This document shows positions 1 to 8,854 of a DNA stretch of 64,000 nucleotides, piece after piece. Positions within the stretch are counted from its first letter, which is position 1, and every line of letters starts with the position of its first letter. Below the pieces are notes generated by a model. It made no database searches. It saw only the letters and a program-made list of their open reading frames with translations, and was not told the origin of the DNA. The position numbers were made by a program, and so were the translations under genes. The DNA is from Ochrobactrum sp. Marseille-Q0166 (GTDB taxonomy: Bacteria; Pseudomonadota; Alphaproteobacteria; Rhizobiales; Rhizobiaceae), in contig NZ_JACJUO010000001.1 in NCBI RefSeq assembly GCF_014397025.1, positions 2,032,501-2,096,500 on the forward strand. Direction: 5' to 3'.

Positions 1-366
1 CGGCATATTGGTAATGGCTGGCACATGCATATTGCCATGGTTCTCAATGTCGAAAAGATCAGGGTGAGCCCTCATCACCGCAAAAGCTTCGGCGTTCTGC
101 CTCAACCAGCGCGCGGTGACAAAAATTGTCGCCGGAATGCGGTTCTCTACCAATACATCAAGAATACGGTGATCCGTTTTCCCCATGCATGCATCAAGCG
201 TCAGCGCGACCTGTGGCGAAGCAGGACCACCTTTGGCGATGCGCAATTGCGGTTCAACAATGCTGATTTTCTCGTGCTTCTCCGCTTGTGGCAGCGCGTC
301 ATAGGCGCTGGCCACAGTGCTGAAGCAAACAAGCGCGGCCCCCGCCGCTAATAACTGACGAAACAT
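1..366 (-). CDS. Polysaccharide deacetylase (NodB-type) family protein, 3' end missing
   Basis: This secreted protein probably removes acetyl groups from a cell-wall or exported polysaccharide. The gene runs off the left edge, so only the first 122 residues are visible. Residues 1-21 form a signal peptide (MFRQLLAAGAALVCFSTVASA). The NodB core begins around residue 48 with VALTLDACMG, the position of the usual TFDDG motif, and continues through PATIFVT. An ENHGNMH stretch around residue 110 matches the H-x3-H metal site. The second aspartate of TFDDG is replaced by alanine, so activity or metal binding may differ from classical deacetylases. The family call is good; the substrate is unknown. 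Confidence 0.75.
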   Translation of the reverse strand, partial: MFRQLLAAGAALVCFSTVASAYDALPQAEKHEKISIVEPQLRIAKGGPASPQVALTLDACMGKTDHRILDVLVENRIPATIFVTARWLRQNAEAFAVMRAHPDLFDIENHGNMHVPAITNMP

Positions 367-446
367 AGCTGCCCCGATAAATTAAAGTTCCGGCTTTGAA
401 ATTTACAGCTTACAGCGCCAGAACCAAAGCCGAATTATGGCAATGA

Positions 447-487
447 TTTAGAGCCGCGATCTGATTAAATCAGATCGCGGCTCTAAA
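447..487. repeat. Perfect palindrome built on TTTAGAGC
   Basis: Two perfect 20-base arms (447-466 and 468-487) flank a single central base, starting TTTAGAGCCGCGATC and ending in its mirror. It sits between the ppdK stop and the truncated deacetylase gene. It could fold as a hairpin that ends ppdK transcription, but no T-tract follows. Related decayed sequences occur at 5121-5165 and 52089-52113, so it looks like a member of a dispersed repeat family rather than a simple terminator. Confidence 0.7.
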
Positions 488-498
488 CTTTCGTTTCC

Positions 499-541
499 GG
501 CGTATCTTATCCTAAACCGGCTTTACACTTTTCAGGATGCT
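499..541 (-). repeat. Degenerate copy of the 43-bp hairpin repeat
   Basis: Read on the plus strand it runs GCGTATCTTATCC, then a middle ending TTTACAC, then TTTTCAGGATGC, aligning over its whole length with the tandem copies at 35316-35466. The arms pair less well than in those copies. The ppdK stop codon (532-534) lies inside it. Confidence 0.6.
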
Positions 542-3204
542 TTACTATTTCGGGCTGCGGCTTGGGCTGCCGCCAGGCGTGCAATCGGCACACGGAACGG
601 CGAACAAGACACGTAATCAAGACCTGTTTGCTCGCAGAAACTGATTGATGCCGGATCGCCACCATGTTCGCCACAAATACCCAGCTTGAGCGTGTCGCGT
701 GTTTTACGTCCACGCTCGGCGGCGATCTGGATCAGCTCACCCACGCCATCGAAATCCAGTGAAACGAACGGGTCCTGTTCGATTACACCACGGCTCTGGT
801 AGGTCGAAAGAAACGGCGCTGCATCATCACGCGAAATGCCAAAAGTGGTCTGCGTGAGGTCGTTGGTTCCAAAAGAGAAAAACTCCGCCGTTTCAGCAAT
901 TTCAGCAGCCCGAAGAGCCGCACGCGGCAGTTCTATCATCGTGCCGACCATATAGTCGATCTGAACGCCGGACTCGCCGATCACTTCCTTTGCCACCGCA
1001 TCAATGCGCGCTTTCACAAAATCAAGTTCAGCCTTGAGGCCGACCAGCGGCACCATGACTTCCGGCACCACAGGCTCACCGGTCTTCTTGCCCGCTTCAA
1101 CGGCAGCTTCAAAGATCGCGCGTGCCTGCATTTCGGCAATTTCTGGATAGGACACTGCCAGACGGCAACCACGATGGCCGAGCATCGGATTGAACTCATG
1201 CAGGCTATCGGCGCGCTCACGCAGTCTATCCGCGTCGACGCCCATGGCGCTTGCCACTTCCGCCACTTCTTCATCGGTGCGCGGCAGGAACTCGTGCAAC
1301 GGCGGATCAAGCAAACGGATCGTGACCGGCAAGCCCTTCATGATCTCGAACAGCTCGACAAAATCCGAGCGTTGCATCGGCAGAAGCTTTGCCAAGGCGG
1401 CGCGGCGACCATCCTCCTTGTCAGCAAGGATCATTTCGCGCATCGCGATAATGCGTTCGCCTTCAAAGAACATATGCTCGGTGCGGCAAAGGCCGATGCC
1501 TTCTGCCCCGAACGAGCGTGCTGTACGGGCATCCGCAGGCGTTTCGGCATTGGCACGCACCTTCATGCGGCGGGTCTTGTCTGCCCATTCCATGAGTTTG
1601 CCGAAATCGCCCGACAGTTCGGGCTGCAGCATGGCCACCTTGCCTTTCAACACTTGCCCATTGCCGCCATCAATAGTGATCACATCACCTTTTTTGAAGC
1701 TTTGGCCGGCAGCCAGCATGATACCGTTGCGATAATCGACGCGAAGTGATCCCGCGCCCGAAACGCAGGGCTTGCCCATACCGCGTGCTACAACTGCCGC
1801 GTGACTGGTCATGCCGCCGCGCGTGGTGAGAATACCTTCAGCCGCATGCATACCATGAATGTCTTCAGGGCTTGTCTCAACACGCACCAGAATGACATTG
1901 CGGCCTTCAGCCTTGGCCTTTTCCGCATCCTCGGACGAGAACACGATTTCGCCCGTCGCAGCGCCAGGAGAAGCGGGCAGGCCCTGCCCGATGACTATGC
2001 GCTCGGCTCGCGGGTCGATGGTCGGATGCAGAAGCTGGTCGAGTGCTGCCGGATCAATACGCAGCACGGCTTCCTCTTCTGTAATCAGTCCTTCTGCGGC
2101 CATTTCAACAGCCATTTTAAGTGCTGCTTTTGCCGTGCGCTTGCCGGATCGGGTTTGCAGCATCCAGAGCTTGCCGCGTTCGATGGTGAATTCCAAGTCC
2201 TGCATATCGCGATAATGCTGTTCAAGCAGATCTGCCACTTTCAGAAACTCGGCAAAGGCCTCCGGCATGACCTTTTCAAGCGAAGGCTTGTCAGAGCCCG
2301 CTGCTATACGCGCCTCTTCGGTTATGTTCTGCGGTGTCCGAATGCCTGCCACCACATCCTCACCCTGCGCATTGACCAGAAACTCGCCATAGAGCTTCTT
2401 TTCGCCAGTCGATGGGTTGCGGGTGAAGGCAACGCCGGTCGCAGACGTTTCGCCCATATTGCCGAACACCATGGCCTGAACATTCACCGCCGTACCCCAT
2501 TGGGCCGGGATGTTATGCAGACGACGATAGGTGATGGCGCGTGCGTTCATCCAGCTTGAGAAAACGGCACTGATCGCGCCCCAAAGCTGCTCGCGCGGGT
2601 CTTGCGGGAAAGGCTCGCCAAGCTCTTCCTCGACCTTCGCCTTGTAGAGCGCGATCACATCTTTCCAGTCGGAAGCGCTGAGTGCCGTGTCAACATCAAC
2701 ACCAAGGTCAGCTTTCTTGTCTTCAAGGATTTCTTCAAAAAATCCGTGATCAACACCCAAAACGACGTCTGAATACATCTGGATGAAGCGGCGATAGCTG
2801 TCATAAGCGAAACGCTCGTCGCCAGCTTCACGCGCAATTGCCTGAACGGTCTCATCATTGAGACCAAGGTTCAGAACCGTATCCATCATGCCCGGCATAG
2901 ATGCACGCGCACCCGATCGCACCGATACGAGCAATGGCTTATCCGCACCGCCGAACACGCGCCCTGTCAAACCAGCAACATGATCAAGTGCATTCTGCAC
3001 CTGCTGATCAAGCTCATCGGGATAAGCCCGCTCATGATCATAATAGGACGTGCACACTTCTGTCGTGATTGTAAAACCGGGCGGCACGGGCAAACCGAGG
3101 CTGCTCATTTCAGCCAGATTCGCGCCTTTACCGCCGAGAAGGTTACGATCGCTCGCAGCACCCTCTGCTTTGCCATCACCGAATGCGTACACCCACTTTG
3201 CCAT
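532..3204 (-). CDS. ppdK: Pyruvate, phosphate dikinase
   Basis: This cytoplasmic enzyme interconverts pyruvate, ATP and phosphate with PEP, AMP and pyrophosphate, feeding gluconeogenesis from pyruvate. The 890-residue length is typical. The N-terminal ATP-grasp domain includes GGKGANLAEM and the VSVRSGARASMPGMMDT loop. The swivelling phosphohistidine motif GGMTSHAAVVARGMGKPC lies in the middle, near residue 460. The C-terminal PEP/pyruvate barrel ends with LGICGEHGGDP. The start at 3204 (MAKWVYAF) is chosen because GGGAGG lies just upstream; the longer frame upstream has no such site. The C-terminus (ARNSKAS) runs into a hairpin repeat that supplies the stop codon. Confidence 0.97.
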   Translation of the reverse strand: MAKWVYAFGDGKAEGAASDRNLLGGKGANLAEMSSLGLPVPPGFTITTEVCTSYYDHERAYPDELDQQVQNALDHVAGLTGRVFGGADKPLLVSVRSGARASMPGMMDTVLNLGLNDETVQAIAREAGDERFAYDSYRRFIQMYSDVVLGVDHGFFEEILEDKKADLGVDVDTALSASDWKDVIALYKAKVEEELGEPFPQDPREQLWGAISAVFSSWMNARAITYRRLHNIPAQWGTAVNVQAMVFGNMGETSATGVAFTRNPSTGEKKLYGEFLVNAQGEDVVAGIRTPQNITEEARIAAGSDKPSLEKVMPEAFAEFLKVADLLEQHYRDMQDLEFTIERGKLWMLQTRSGKRTAKAALKMAVEMAAEGLITEEEAVLRIDPAALDQLLHPTIDPRAERIVIGQGLPASPGAATGEIVFSSEDAEKAKAEGRNVILVRVETSPEDIHGMHAAEGILTTRGGMTSHAAVVARGMGKPCVSGAGSLRVDYRNGIMLAAGQSFKKGDVITIDGGNGQVLKGKVAMLQPELSGDFGKLMEWADKTRRMKVRANAETPADARTARSFGAEGIGLCRTEHMFFEGERIIAMREMILADKEDGRRAALAKLLPMQRSDFVELFEIMKGLPVTIRLLDPPLHEFLPRTDEEVAEVASAMGVDADRLRERADSLHEFNPMLGHRGCRLAVSYPEIAEMQARAIFEAAVEAGKKTGEPVVPEVMVPLVGLKAELDFVKARIDAVAKEVIGESGVQIDYMVGTMIELPRAALRAAEIAETAEFFSFGTNDLTQTTFGISRDDAAPFLSTYQSRGVIEQDPFVSLDFDGVGELIQIAAERGRKTRDTLKLGICGEHGGDPASISFCEQTGLDYVSCSPFRVPIARLAAAQAAARNSKAS

Positions 3205-3427
3205 GCTGGCCTCCCTTGCGCAGGTAACGGTCCGCAATCTCTGTGCTTTTCCACAGAACTGCAGAAACTATCCCCGTGCTTATGCGATCAAGTCGTTGTC
3301 TGCCAATCAAAAAAGACAAAGCGCCGTAATAGAATCGATTAGAAAACAATAAAGCTGATCCGTCGATTGACTCTGACCATGGATTGGTTCAAAAATAAGA
3401 ACAAAAATAGAACATTTGGAGTTGATT

Positions 3428-3772
3428 ATGCGTATCACCGGCAAGCTTGATTATCTTGAAATGCCAGCAGGCAATGGATCACTGGATTCGACCAAGAGTT
3501 TCTATGCGCGGGCTTTTGGCTGGTCGTTCGTTGATTATGGCCCGACCTATTCCGCCTTCGCAGAGGGTCTGGATGGCGGTTTTGACGCCGATCCGAACGC
3601 AACGCGCAAGCCTTTGCCCGTCCTTTATTCTGCCCATCTTGAGGAAACCTTGAAAGCTGTAACAGAAGCAGGTGGAACCGTTGTGAAGCCGATTTTTGCT
3701 TTTCCCGGTGGGCGTCGTTTTCACTTCACCGACCCTGCTGGCAATGAGCTTGCTGTCTGGAGTGAAAAGTAA
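3428..3772 (+). CDS. VOC (glyoxalase/bleomycin-resistance fold) family protein
   Basis: A 114-residue single-domain protein of the vicinal oxygen chelate superfamily. The sequence opens with a beta strand and helix (LDYLEMP, TKSFYARAFGWSF) and ends with the characteristic HFTDPAGNELAVWSE. The start at 3428 has GGAG six bases upstream; an in-frame TTG four codons earlier is less likely. Proteins of this subtype often act as dimers on small metabolites, but nothing here identifies the substrate. It stands alone, divergent from ppdK. Confidence 0.85.
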   Translation: MRITGKLDYLEMPAGNGSLDSTKSFYARAFGWSFVDYGPTYSAFAEGLDGGFDADPNATRKPLPVLYSAHLEETLKAVTEAGGTVVKPIFAFPGGRRFHFTDPAGNELAVWSEK

Positions 3773-3820
3773 CAGCTCATGGTCTCTGGTTGACAGCAGC
3801 GACCATATGGAAATGATGCA

Positions 3821-3861
3821 GCGCATCTTATTCGTTCAAACTAGAATCCGGTGACATGCGC
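3821..3861. repeat. Decayed copy of the 43-bp hairpin repeat
   Basis: The left arm GCGCATCTTATTCG (3821-3834) is identical to the third tandem copy near 35424, and an ATGCGC right arm closes it at 3856-3861. The middle has diverged. The predicted ATG of the following gene lies within the right arm. The left-arm identity is clear; the assignment of the rest is inference. Confidence 0.45.
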
Positions 3862-4782
3862 TTCATTCTCCCAGCCGTTCTGCTCTCCCTCGCTACAACG
3901 TCCGCTTTTGCCCTTACAGAAGCACCAGCAGCAGACAACGCACCACTCAGCCAGTGTGAAAAATTTCTTGATGGAATGAGCCTTCTCACACCGGACAATG
4001 ATTATGCAGTAAGAGATATTCCCGATGGTTGTATTGTCTCGAACAGCATGTACCAAACCGGCAGCATAATGGGCTGGACCGTCGAACGCGTAATCGTCGA
4101 ACTGGATCACCTGCAAGACTTTCTGTCCGAATCACCCGATTTCAGTAAAGCAGCACCCACATGGGGACGCATTGCAATTGATGGCGTTCGCATGAGACTG
4201 CAAAGCGGCAATAAAGTCTCAGATTACATCACTTCAATTCAACAATGGCCTATGGATTTTGCGGCGTTTTACCGTTTCAATCCAAAAAGTGGTTATCTGC
4301 ACATTCAGAATGCTGAAATCAACAGCATCAAGTTAGGTAAGGCTTCAGTTTCGGCAGAAATCAACCTGCCGGTTGATGCATCCATAACGAGCCTTACAGC
4401 TAATCCGACCGCCACGCTTTCAAGTCTACGGATACGACTGGACAATCAGGGACTATGGGAGAGCCTTGTTCTGCCCGTTCTTGCCAATTACGCTGCATTG
4501 CCATCTGAAACCGGCGAGGAAGATCCGGAAACCGATATTGCGCGTCTGCGTGATATTGTTCGTAAATCTGTCGAGGCCATGCCTGACAGCCAGATTGATA
4601 CGAAATCCCGAAAAGCACTTCTGAATTTTATTCAGGATATGCCATATCCGGCCGGGTTCTTTACATTGGACTTGCATTTTGACAAGCCAATGCCGATCGG
4701 CCTTAATGATATGGAGCCAAGCAAGATTGCAGAACACGCCCTCGCTGCCGCAAAAATGAGCGTAACTTATAGAGCACGCTGA
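3856..4782 (+). CDS. Hypothetical secreted/periplasmic protein
   Basis: A 308-residue protein with a clear signal peptide (MRFILPAVLLSLATTSAFA, cleavage near residue 19). The mature part has alternating strands and recurrent hydrophobic/polar patterns, including VRMRLQSG and SVSAEINLPVD, suggesting a beta-rich periplasmic protein. Cysteines occur only near residues 34 and 59 and might pair. I do not recognise the family. The start codon falls in a decayed repeat and its ribosome binding site is weak, but the signal peptide begins exactly there. The gene stands between the VOC gene and a small acidic protein gene. Confidence 0.7.
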   Translation: MRFILPAVLLSLATTSAFALTEAPAADNAPLSQCEKFLDGMSLLTPDNDYAVRDIPDGCIVSNSMYQTGSIMGWTVERVIVELDHLQDFLSESPDFSKAAPTWGRIAIDGVRMRLQSGNKVSDYITSIQQWPMDFAAFYRFNPKSGYLHIQNAEINSIKLGKASVSAEINLPVDASITSLTANPTATLSSLRIRLDNQGLWESLVLPVLANYAALPSETGEEDPETDIARLRDIVRKSVEAMPDSQIDTKSRKALLNFIQDMPYPAGFFTLDLHFDKPMPIGLNDMEPSKIAEHALAAAKMSVTYRAR

Positions 4783-4889
4783 TCAGAGGTCACGCAAATT
4801 GAGAGCATTGCCGGGGACGCTTCGTTTTTGGAAATGCTCCATCTCTTCATTTTAAACGCATCTTACAAAATAAAGCAGTATCAACCATC

Positions 4890-5090
4890 ATGTCCACGTC
4901 CCTGTCATCTCTTGAGACTGCCGCTAAATATCTGTCGCAATCAGACAAAGACCAATTCTTCAAAATCAAGCGTGAAATGGAAGCATCAGGTGCATCCAAA
5001 GCAAGCATTGAAGAACGTCTTCACGCATTTATCTGGCAAGTCATTGAAGCCGATGATGATGACGAATACGAAAGCGGCGATGAAGAGTGA
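4890..5090 (+). CDS. Small hypothetical protein with acidic tail
   Basis: A 66-residue cytoplasmic protein. Residues 1-54 look helical (LETAAKYLSQSDKDQFFKIK), and the last dozen residues are almost all acidic (EADDDDEYESGDEE). There are no cysteines and no membrane segment. Acidic tails of this type occur in small regulators and nucleic-acid mimics, but no function can be assigned. It is convergent with smc. Codon use looks ordinary for the region. Confidence 0.55.
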   Translation: MSTSLSSLETAAKYLSQSDKDQFFKIKREMEASGASKASIEERLHAFIWQVIEADDDDEYESGDEE

Positions 5091-5120
5091 TACTTTTACA
5101 AAGCAATCGGAATGCGTTTT

Positions 5121-5165
5121 GGTCTGATTAGATCCAATCGTCGCTCTAAATCATTGTTTTGACGC
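5121..5165 (-). repeat. Decayed member of the TTTAGAGC palindrome family
   Basis: On the minus strand it carries CAATGATTTAGAGC followed by a diverged arm ending CTAATCAG. The same CAATGATTTAGAGC string leads into the perfect palindrome at 447-487. It lies between the small acidic protein gene and the end of smc. Confidence 0.5.
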
Positions 5166-5260
5166 ATATCTATATCTGATCGATGCCGGATCAAAAATCT
5201 GCCCGCTCAACTGATTTCCCCGCCTGGGAGTATTTCATACTTTTCGGGATAGCTCTAATA

Positions 5261-8200
5261 TCAACTTGCTTCGCGCAACTGCTCTGCGGTTTGCAGATCA
5301 ACCGAAACCAGCTGGCTCACACCCTGTTCACCCATAGTCACGCCGAACAGCCGGTTCATACGCGCCATGGTGATCGGATTATGGGTGATGACCACAAAAC
5401 GGGTTTCGGTTGAAGCCGCCATTTCATCCATCAGATTGCAATACCGCTCGACATTATGATCATCGAGCGGCGCGTCCACTTCGTCCAGCACGCAAATGGG
5501 CGCCGGATTGGTCAGGAACACGGCAAAGATAAGTGCCATGGCAGTCAATGCCTGTTCACCGCCTGAAAGCAGCGTCATGGTCTGCGGTTTCTTGCCGGGT
5601 GGGCGTGCCAGAATTTCCAGACCCGCATCCAGTGGATCGTCGCTCTCAATGAGCTGCAACTCTGCAGTACCGCCACCAAAAAGATGCGTGAACAGGCGCT
5701 GGAATTGCGCATTTACAACGTCAAATGCAGCCAGCAGACGTTCTCGCCCCTCACGATTGAGGCTCTGGATCGCCTGCCGCAGTTTTTTGATCGCTTCAAT
5801 AACGTCTTCGCGCTCGGAAATGATCGCCTCAAGACGCGCAGACAATTCCTGACTTTCCTCTTCCGCGCGCAGGTTGACTGCACCAAGACGCTCACGTTCT
5901 ATGCGCAAACGCTCAAGCTGGCGTTCAAGCTGATCCGGGTCGGGCATACGGTCTTCAGGCTTCAGGCCTGTATGACGGATTGCTTCATGTGGCGCGCAAT
6001 TGAGCGCATCAACAATACGTGCTTCGGTATCCTTGCGACGTTCCTCGGCAGCAGTCAGGCGCTCTTCAGCACGCGCCCGCTGTTCGCGGCTGGTCGCAAG
6101 TTGCTGGATGGCAAGGGTCGCCGCCTTGTCGAGCTCTGCCTGTGCAGCCTCTGCTTCTGCAAGAATGTCGGCAGCATGCTTGCGCCGCTCATCAGCTTCC
6201 GAAAGCTCATTAAGCAATGCACGGCGGCGGCTTTCGATCTCTTCCGGTGCTTCGGCCAGCGCTTCTGCTTCATCGGCGGTTTCTGCGCGACGATCATTGA
6301 GTGCTGCAATCTGCTGCGCGGCATTTTCCGCGCGCGACGCCCAATTACGGCGCTCAAGCCCGATCATCGCCAGACGTCTTACTCGATTGTCTGCCTCACG
6401 ACGCTGGCCTTCATAGGCAGCGCGAGCTTCAGCAAGCTGCACGCGATCAGCTTGCACTTCCGCGCTCATGGCCGAATGGCGTTCACCGATGGCGTCCATA
6501 TCCGGCATTTCATTGAGACGGTCTTCGGCCTCCATAACGCGGATCTGTGCTTCCTCAAGATTTTCTTCCAGGCGTGCCTTCGCTTCTTCGAGACCGGCGC
6601 GCTTAGTCGCCAGTTGCCCGGCAGCCCGCTCAACAGCGGCCAATGCCTCGCGCGCATCATCAAGCTTACGCTGATTGGCACGCCAGGCATCGCGGGCTAC
6701 GCGCTCCTGTTCAACCGCTTCGCGAACAGCCATTTCAAAACGCTGTACAGCCTGCTGCGCATCCTGTACGCGGATTTCAGCACGGATTGCTTCCTGCTCA
6801 AGTTCCGTCAGACGGTTTTTTTGCGCAAGCCGCTGGGCAGCCGGTGTCGGGGCATCAGCGCTTGCCGTATAGCCATCCCAGCGCCAAAGCGCGCCGGCCG
6901 CACTGACAAGCCGTTGACCCGGACGCAGGGAAGTCTGCAAAAGCGGGCCATCATTGTCTGAAACCACACCGACCTGCGCCAGCCTGCGATGCAACTGTTG
7001 TGGACCTTCCACGAATTGAGCAAGCGGCACGCTGCCTTCAGGCAGTGCCGGATCGGTTTCAGCCGCCGGATTATATGCCCAGAAAACCGGTGCCTTGACG
7101 TCAATTGCTGCATCAAGATCTTCGCCAAGGGCGGCACCAAGAGCGATTTCATACCCCTTTCTGACCTTCAACTCTTCAACAATCGGGGGAAACTGCCCTG
7201 TTTCACCCGCATTGAGAATGCGCGCCAATGTTTGCGCTTCGGTCTCGATGCGATTGAGCTCGGTGCGCGCTTCGCTGAGCGGCTGGCGACCCGCAGCTTC
7301 CTGTTCACGCGCAGTACCCACCAGCTCTTCCGCCGCAATTACGGCGTCTTCGGACGCTGCCAGCGCTTCGGTTGCGGCCTCAACGGGAATACGCTTTTCA
7401 GCCGGATCAAATAAACCGCCGATCTGCTCAGTGACCGCCGCAATATCGCGCTCAATTGTTTCCATCTGGTTTGCCAGACGGTCACGGCGGCTTTGCGTTT
7501 CCTGCAAGCCCCGCTCGATCTGCGTGCGTTCGGCAACAGCCTCTGCGCGTTCTGCCGTCACGCGAGCCAGTGCATTTTCGCTATCCTGCAAGCGAATTTC
7601 GGCTTCTTGAAAAATCGCACGCAATTCTTCGTCGCGTTCGCCAGACGCTTCATTGGAGGCGATCAGCTCCTGCTCTTCTTCGTCCAGCCGTGCCAGAATA
7701 TCGGCATTCTCGCGCACCATCTTCTCTTCGCGCGCAATATCAGCCGTCAGCTGTTCGAGACGTTTCATAAGCTCGGCGCGGCGGGCACGAACACGACCGT
7801 CTTCTTCGTCGAGCTGCGTGCGTGCGATAGAAAGGCGCTGCAAAGCGGCGGCGGCTTTTGCTTCTGCTTCGCGCATTTCAGGAAGCTTTTGTGCGCCTAC
7901 GGCTTGATCACGCGCAGCCTTCATCTGTGCCTGAGCCATGTCGCCGACCACAGAAGTTGCCTGTGCCAGTGCACTTTGTGCTTCGCCTTCCTGCACCTTG
8001 GCCTGCGACCAGCGCAGATGCAAAAGCGCTGCTTCAGCGCGGCGAATATCCGCAGACAAAGCTTTAAAGCGATTAGCCTGACGCGCCTGCCGTTTCAGGC
8101 TTTCAATCTGGCTACCAAGTTCACCAACAACATCTTCGAGACGCTCGAGATTGCCTTCGGCAGCACGAAGGCGCAGTTCGGCCTCGTGGCGACGGGTATG

Positions 8201-8719
8201 CAAGCCCGAAATACCGGCAGCTTCTTCCAAAAGCGCACGGCGCGCCTGTGGCTTGGCCTGAATAAGTTCACCAATTCGGCCCTGCCCCACCATGGATGGC
8301 GAGCGAGCGCCCGTCGATTGATCGGCAAAGAGCAGTTGTACATCCTTGGCACGCGCTTCTTTACCATTGATACGGTAAACGGAACCCGCTTCGCGCTCGA
8401 TCCGGCGCGAAACCTGCAGCTCGTCATGATCATTATAAGCGGCGGGTGCTGTGCGGTCGGAATTATCGAGGAAAAGGGTTACTTCCGCCGTATTGCGTGC
8501 AGGCCGCGTGGCGGAGCCGGAGAAGATTACATCATCCATGCCGGAAGCGCGCATATTCTTGTATGAGTTTTCACCCATAACCCAACGCAGAGCTTCAACG
8601 AGATTGGACTTGCCGCAGCCATTGGGGCCAACGACGCCCGTCAGTCCGCCCTCGATGACGAACTCCATCGGCTCGACAAAGGATTTGAAACCAACAAGAC
8701 GCAGCTTGGAGAAGCGCAT
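5261..8719 (-). CDS. smc: Chromosome segregation/condensation ATPase SMC
   Basis: SMC dimerises into a ring that compacts and segregates the chromosome. The 1152-residue protein has every expected part: Walker A (GPNGCGKSNLVEALRWVMGE) near residue 32, about 330 residues of charged coiled coil, a hinge domain around residues 500-640, a second long coiled coil, the ABC signature LLSGGEQALTAMAL, and the Walker B stretch VLDEVDAPLDDHN. It is last in a minus-strand run behind a DsbA-like gene, but a strong hairpin between the two suggests partial transcriptional separation. ScpA and ScpB partners are not in this window. Confidence 0.97.
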   Translation of the reverse strand: MRFSKLRLVGFKSFVEPMEFVIEGGLTGVVGPNGCGKSNLVEALRWVMGENSYKNMRASGMDDVIFSGSATRPARNTAEVTLFLDNSDRTAPAAYNDHDELQVSRRIEREAGSVYRINGKEARAKDVQLLFADQSTGARSPSMVGQGRIGELIQAKPQARRALLEEAAGISGLHTRRHEAELRLRAAEGNLERLEDVVGELGSQIESLKRQARQANRFKALSADIRRAEAALLHLRWSQAKVQEGEAQSALAQATSVVGDMAQAQMKAARDQAVGAQKLPEMREAEAKAAAALQRLSIARTQLDEEDGRVRARRAELMKRLEQLTADIAREEKMVRENADILARLDEEEQELIASNEASGERDEELRAIFQEAEIRLQDSENALARVTAERAEAVAERTQIERGLQETQSRRDRLANQMETIERDIAAVTEQIGGLFDPAEKRIPVEAATEALAASEDAVIAAEELVGTAREQEAAGRQPLSEARTELNRIETEAQTLARILNAGETGQFPPIVEELKVRKGYEIALGAALGEDLDAAIDVKAPVFWAYNPAAETDPALPEGSVPLAQFVEGPQQLHRRLAQVGVVSDNDGPLLQTSLRPGQRLVSAAGALWRWDGYTASADAPTPAAQRLAQKNRLTELEQEAIRAEIRVQDAQQAVQRFEMAVREAVEQERVARDAWRANQRKLDDAREALAAVERAAGQLATKRAGLEEAKARLEENLEEAQIRVMEAEDRLNEMPDMDAIGERHSAMSAEVQADRVQLAEARAAYEGQRREADNRVRRLAMIGLERRNWASRAENAAQQIAALNDRRAETADEAEALAEAPEEIESRRRALLNELSEADERRKHAADILAEAEAAQAELDKAATLAIQQLATSREQRARAEERLTAAEERRKDTEARIVDALNCAPHEAIRHTGLKPEDRMPDPDQLERQLERLRIERERLGAVNLRAEEESQELSARLEAIISEREDVIEAIKKLRQAIQSLNREGRERLLAAFDVVNAQFQRLFTHLFGGGTAELQLIESDDPLDAGLEILARPPGKKPQTMTLLSGGEQALTAMALIFAVFLTNPAPICVLDEVDAPLDDHNVERYCNLMDEMAASTETRFVVITHNPITMARMNRLFGVTMGEQGVSQLVSVDLQTAEQLREAS

Positions 8720-8808
8720 CAGCGAGCACTCCCCGAAACTGTTTCAATGCGGCGATTATGCGAAAAACCGGCTTCCACTTTCTCGCCCGACGCTTGGGTA
8801 TAAACACA

Positions 8809-8838
8809 AAAAGCGGACGCAACGAAGCGTCCGCTTTT
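8809..8838 (-). terminator. Rho-independent terminator after the DsbA-like gene
   Basis: A perfect 12-bp stem (AAAAGCGGACGC and its complement) closes a six-base loop, followed on the minus strand by TTTTTGTG. It lies just after the stop of the DsbA-like gene and 90 bases before smc. Confidence 0.85.
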
Positions 8839-8854
8839 CTTGCCGAAAGGCGAC

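Noticed and set aside
5684..6961. Long plus-strand frame of 425 codons opposite smc
   Set aside because: It lies wholly antisense to smc, has no ribosome binding site or recognisable motifs, and its codon bias mirrors the real gene. The same holds for the frames at 7493-8566, 42205-43224, 50887-51954, 52408-53796 and 54137-55102.
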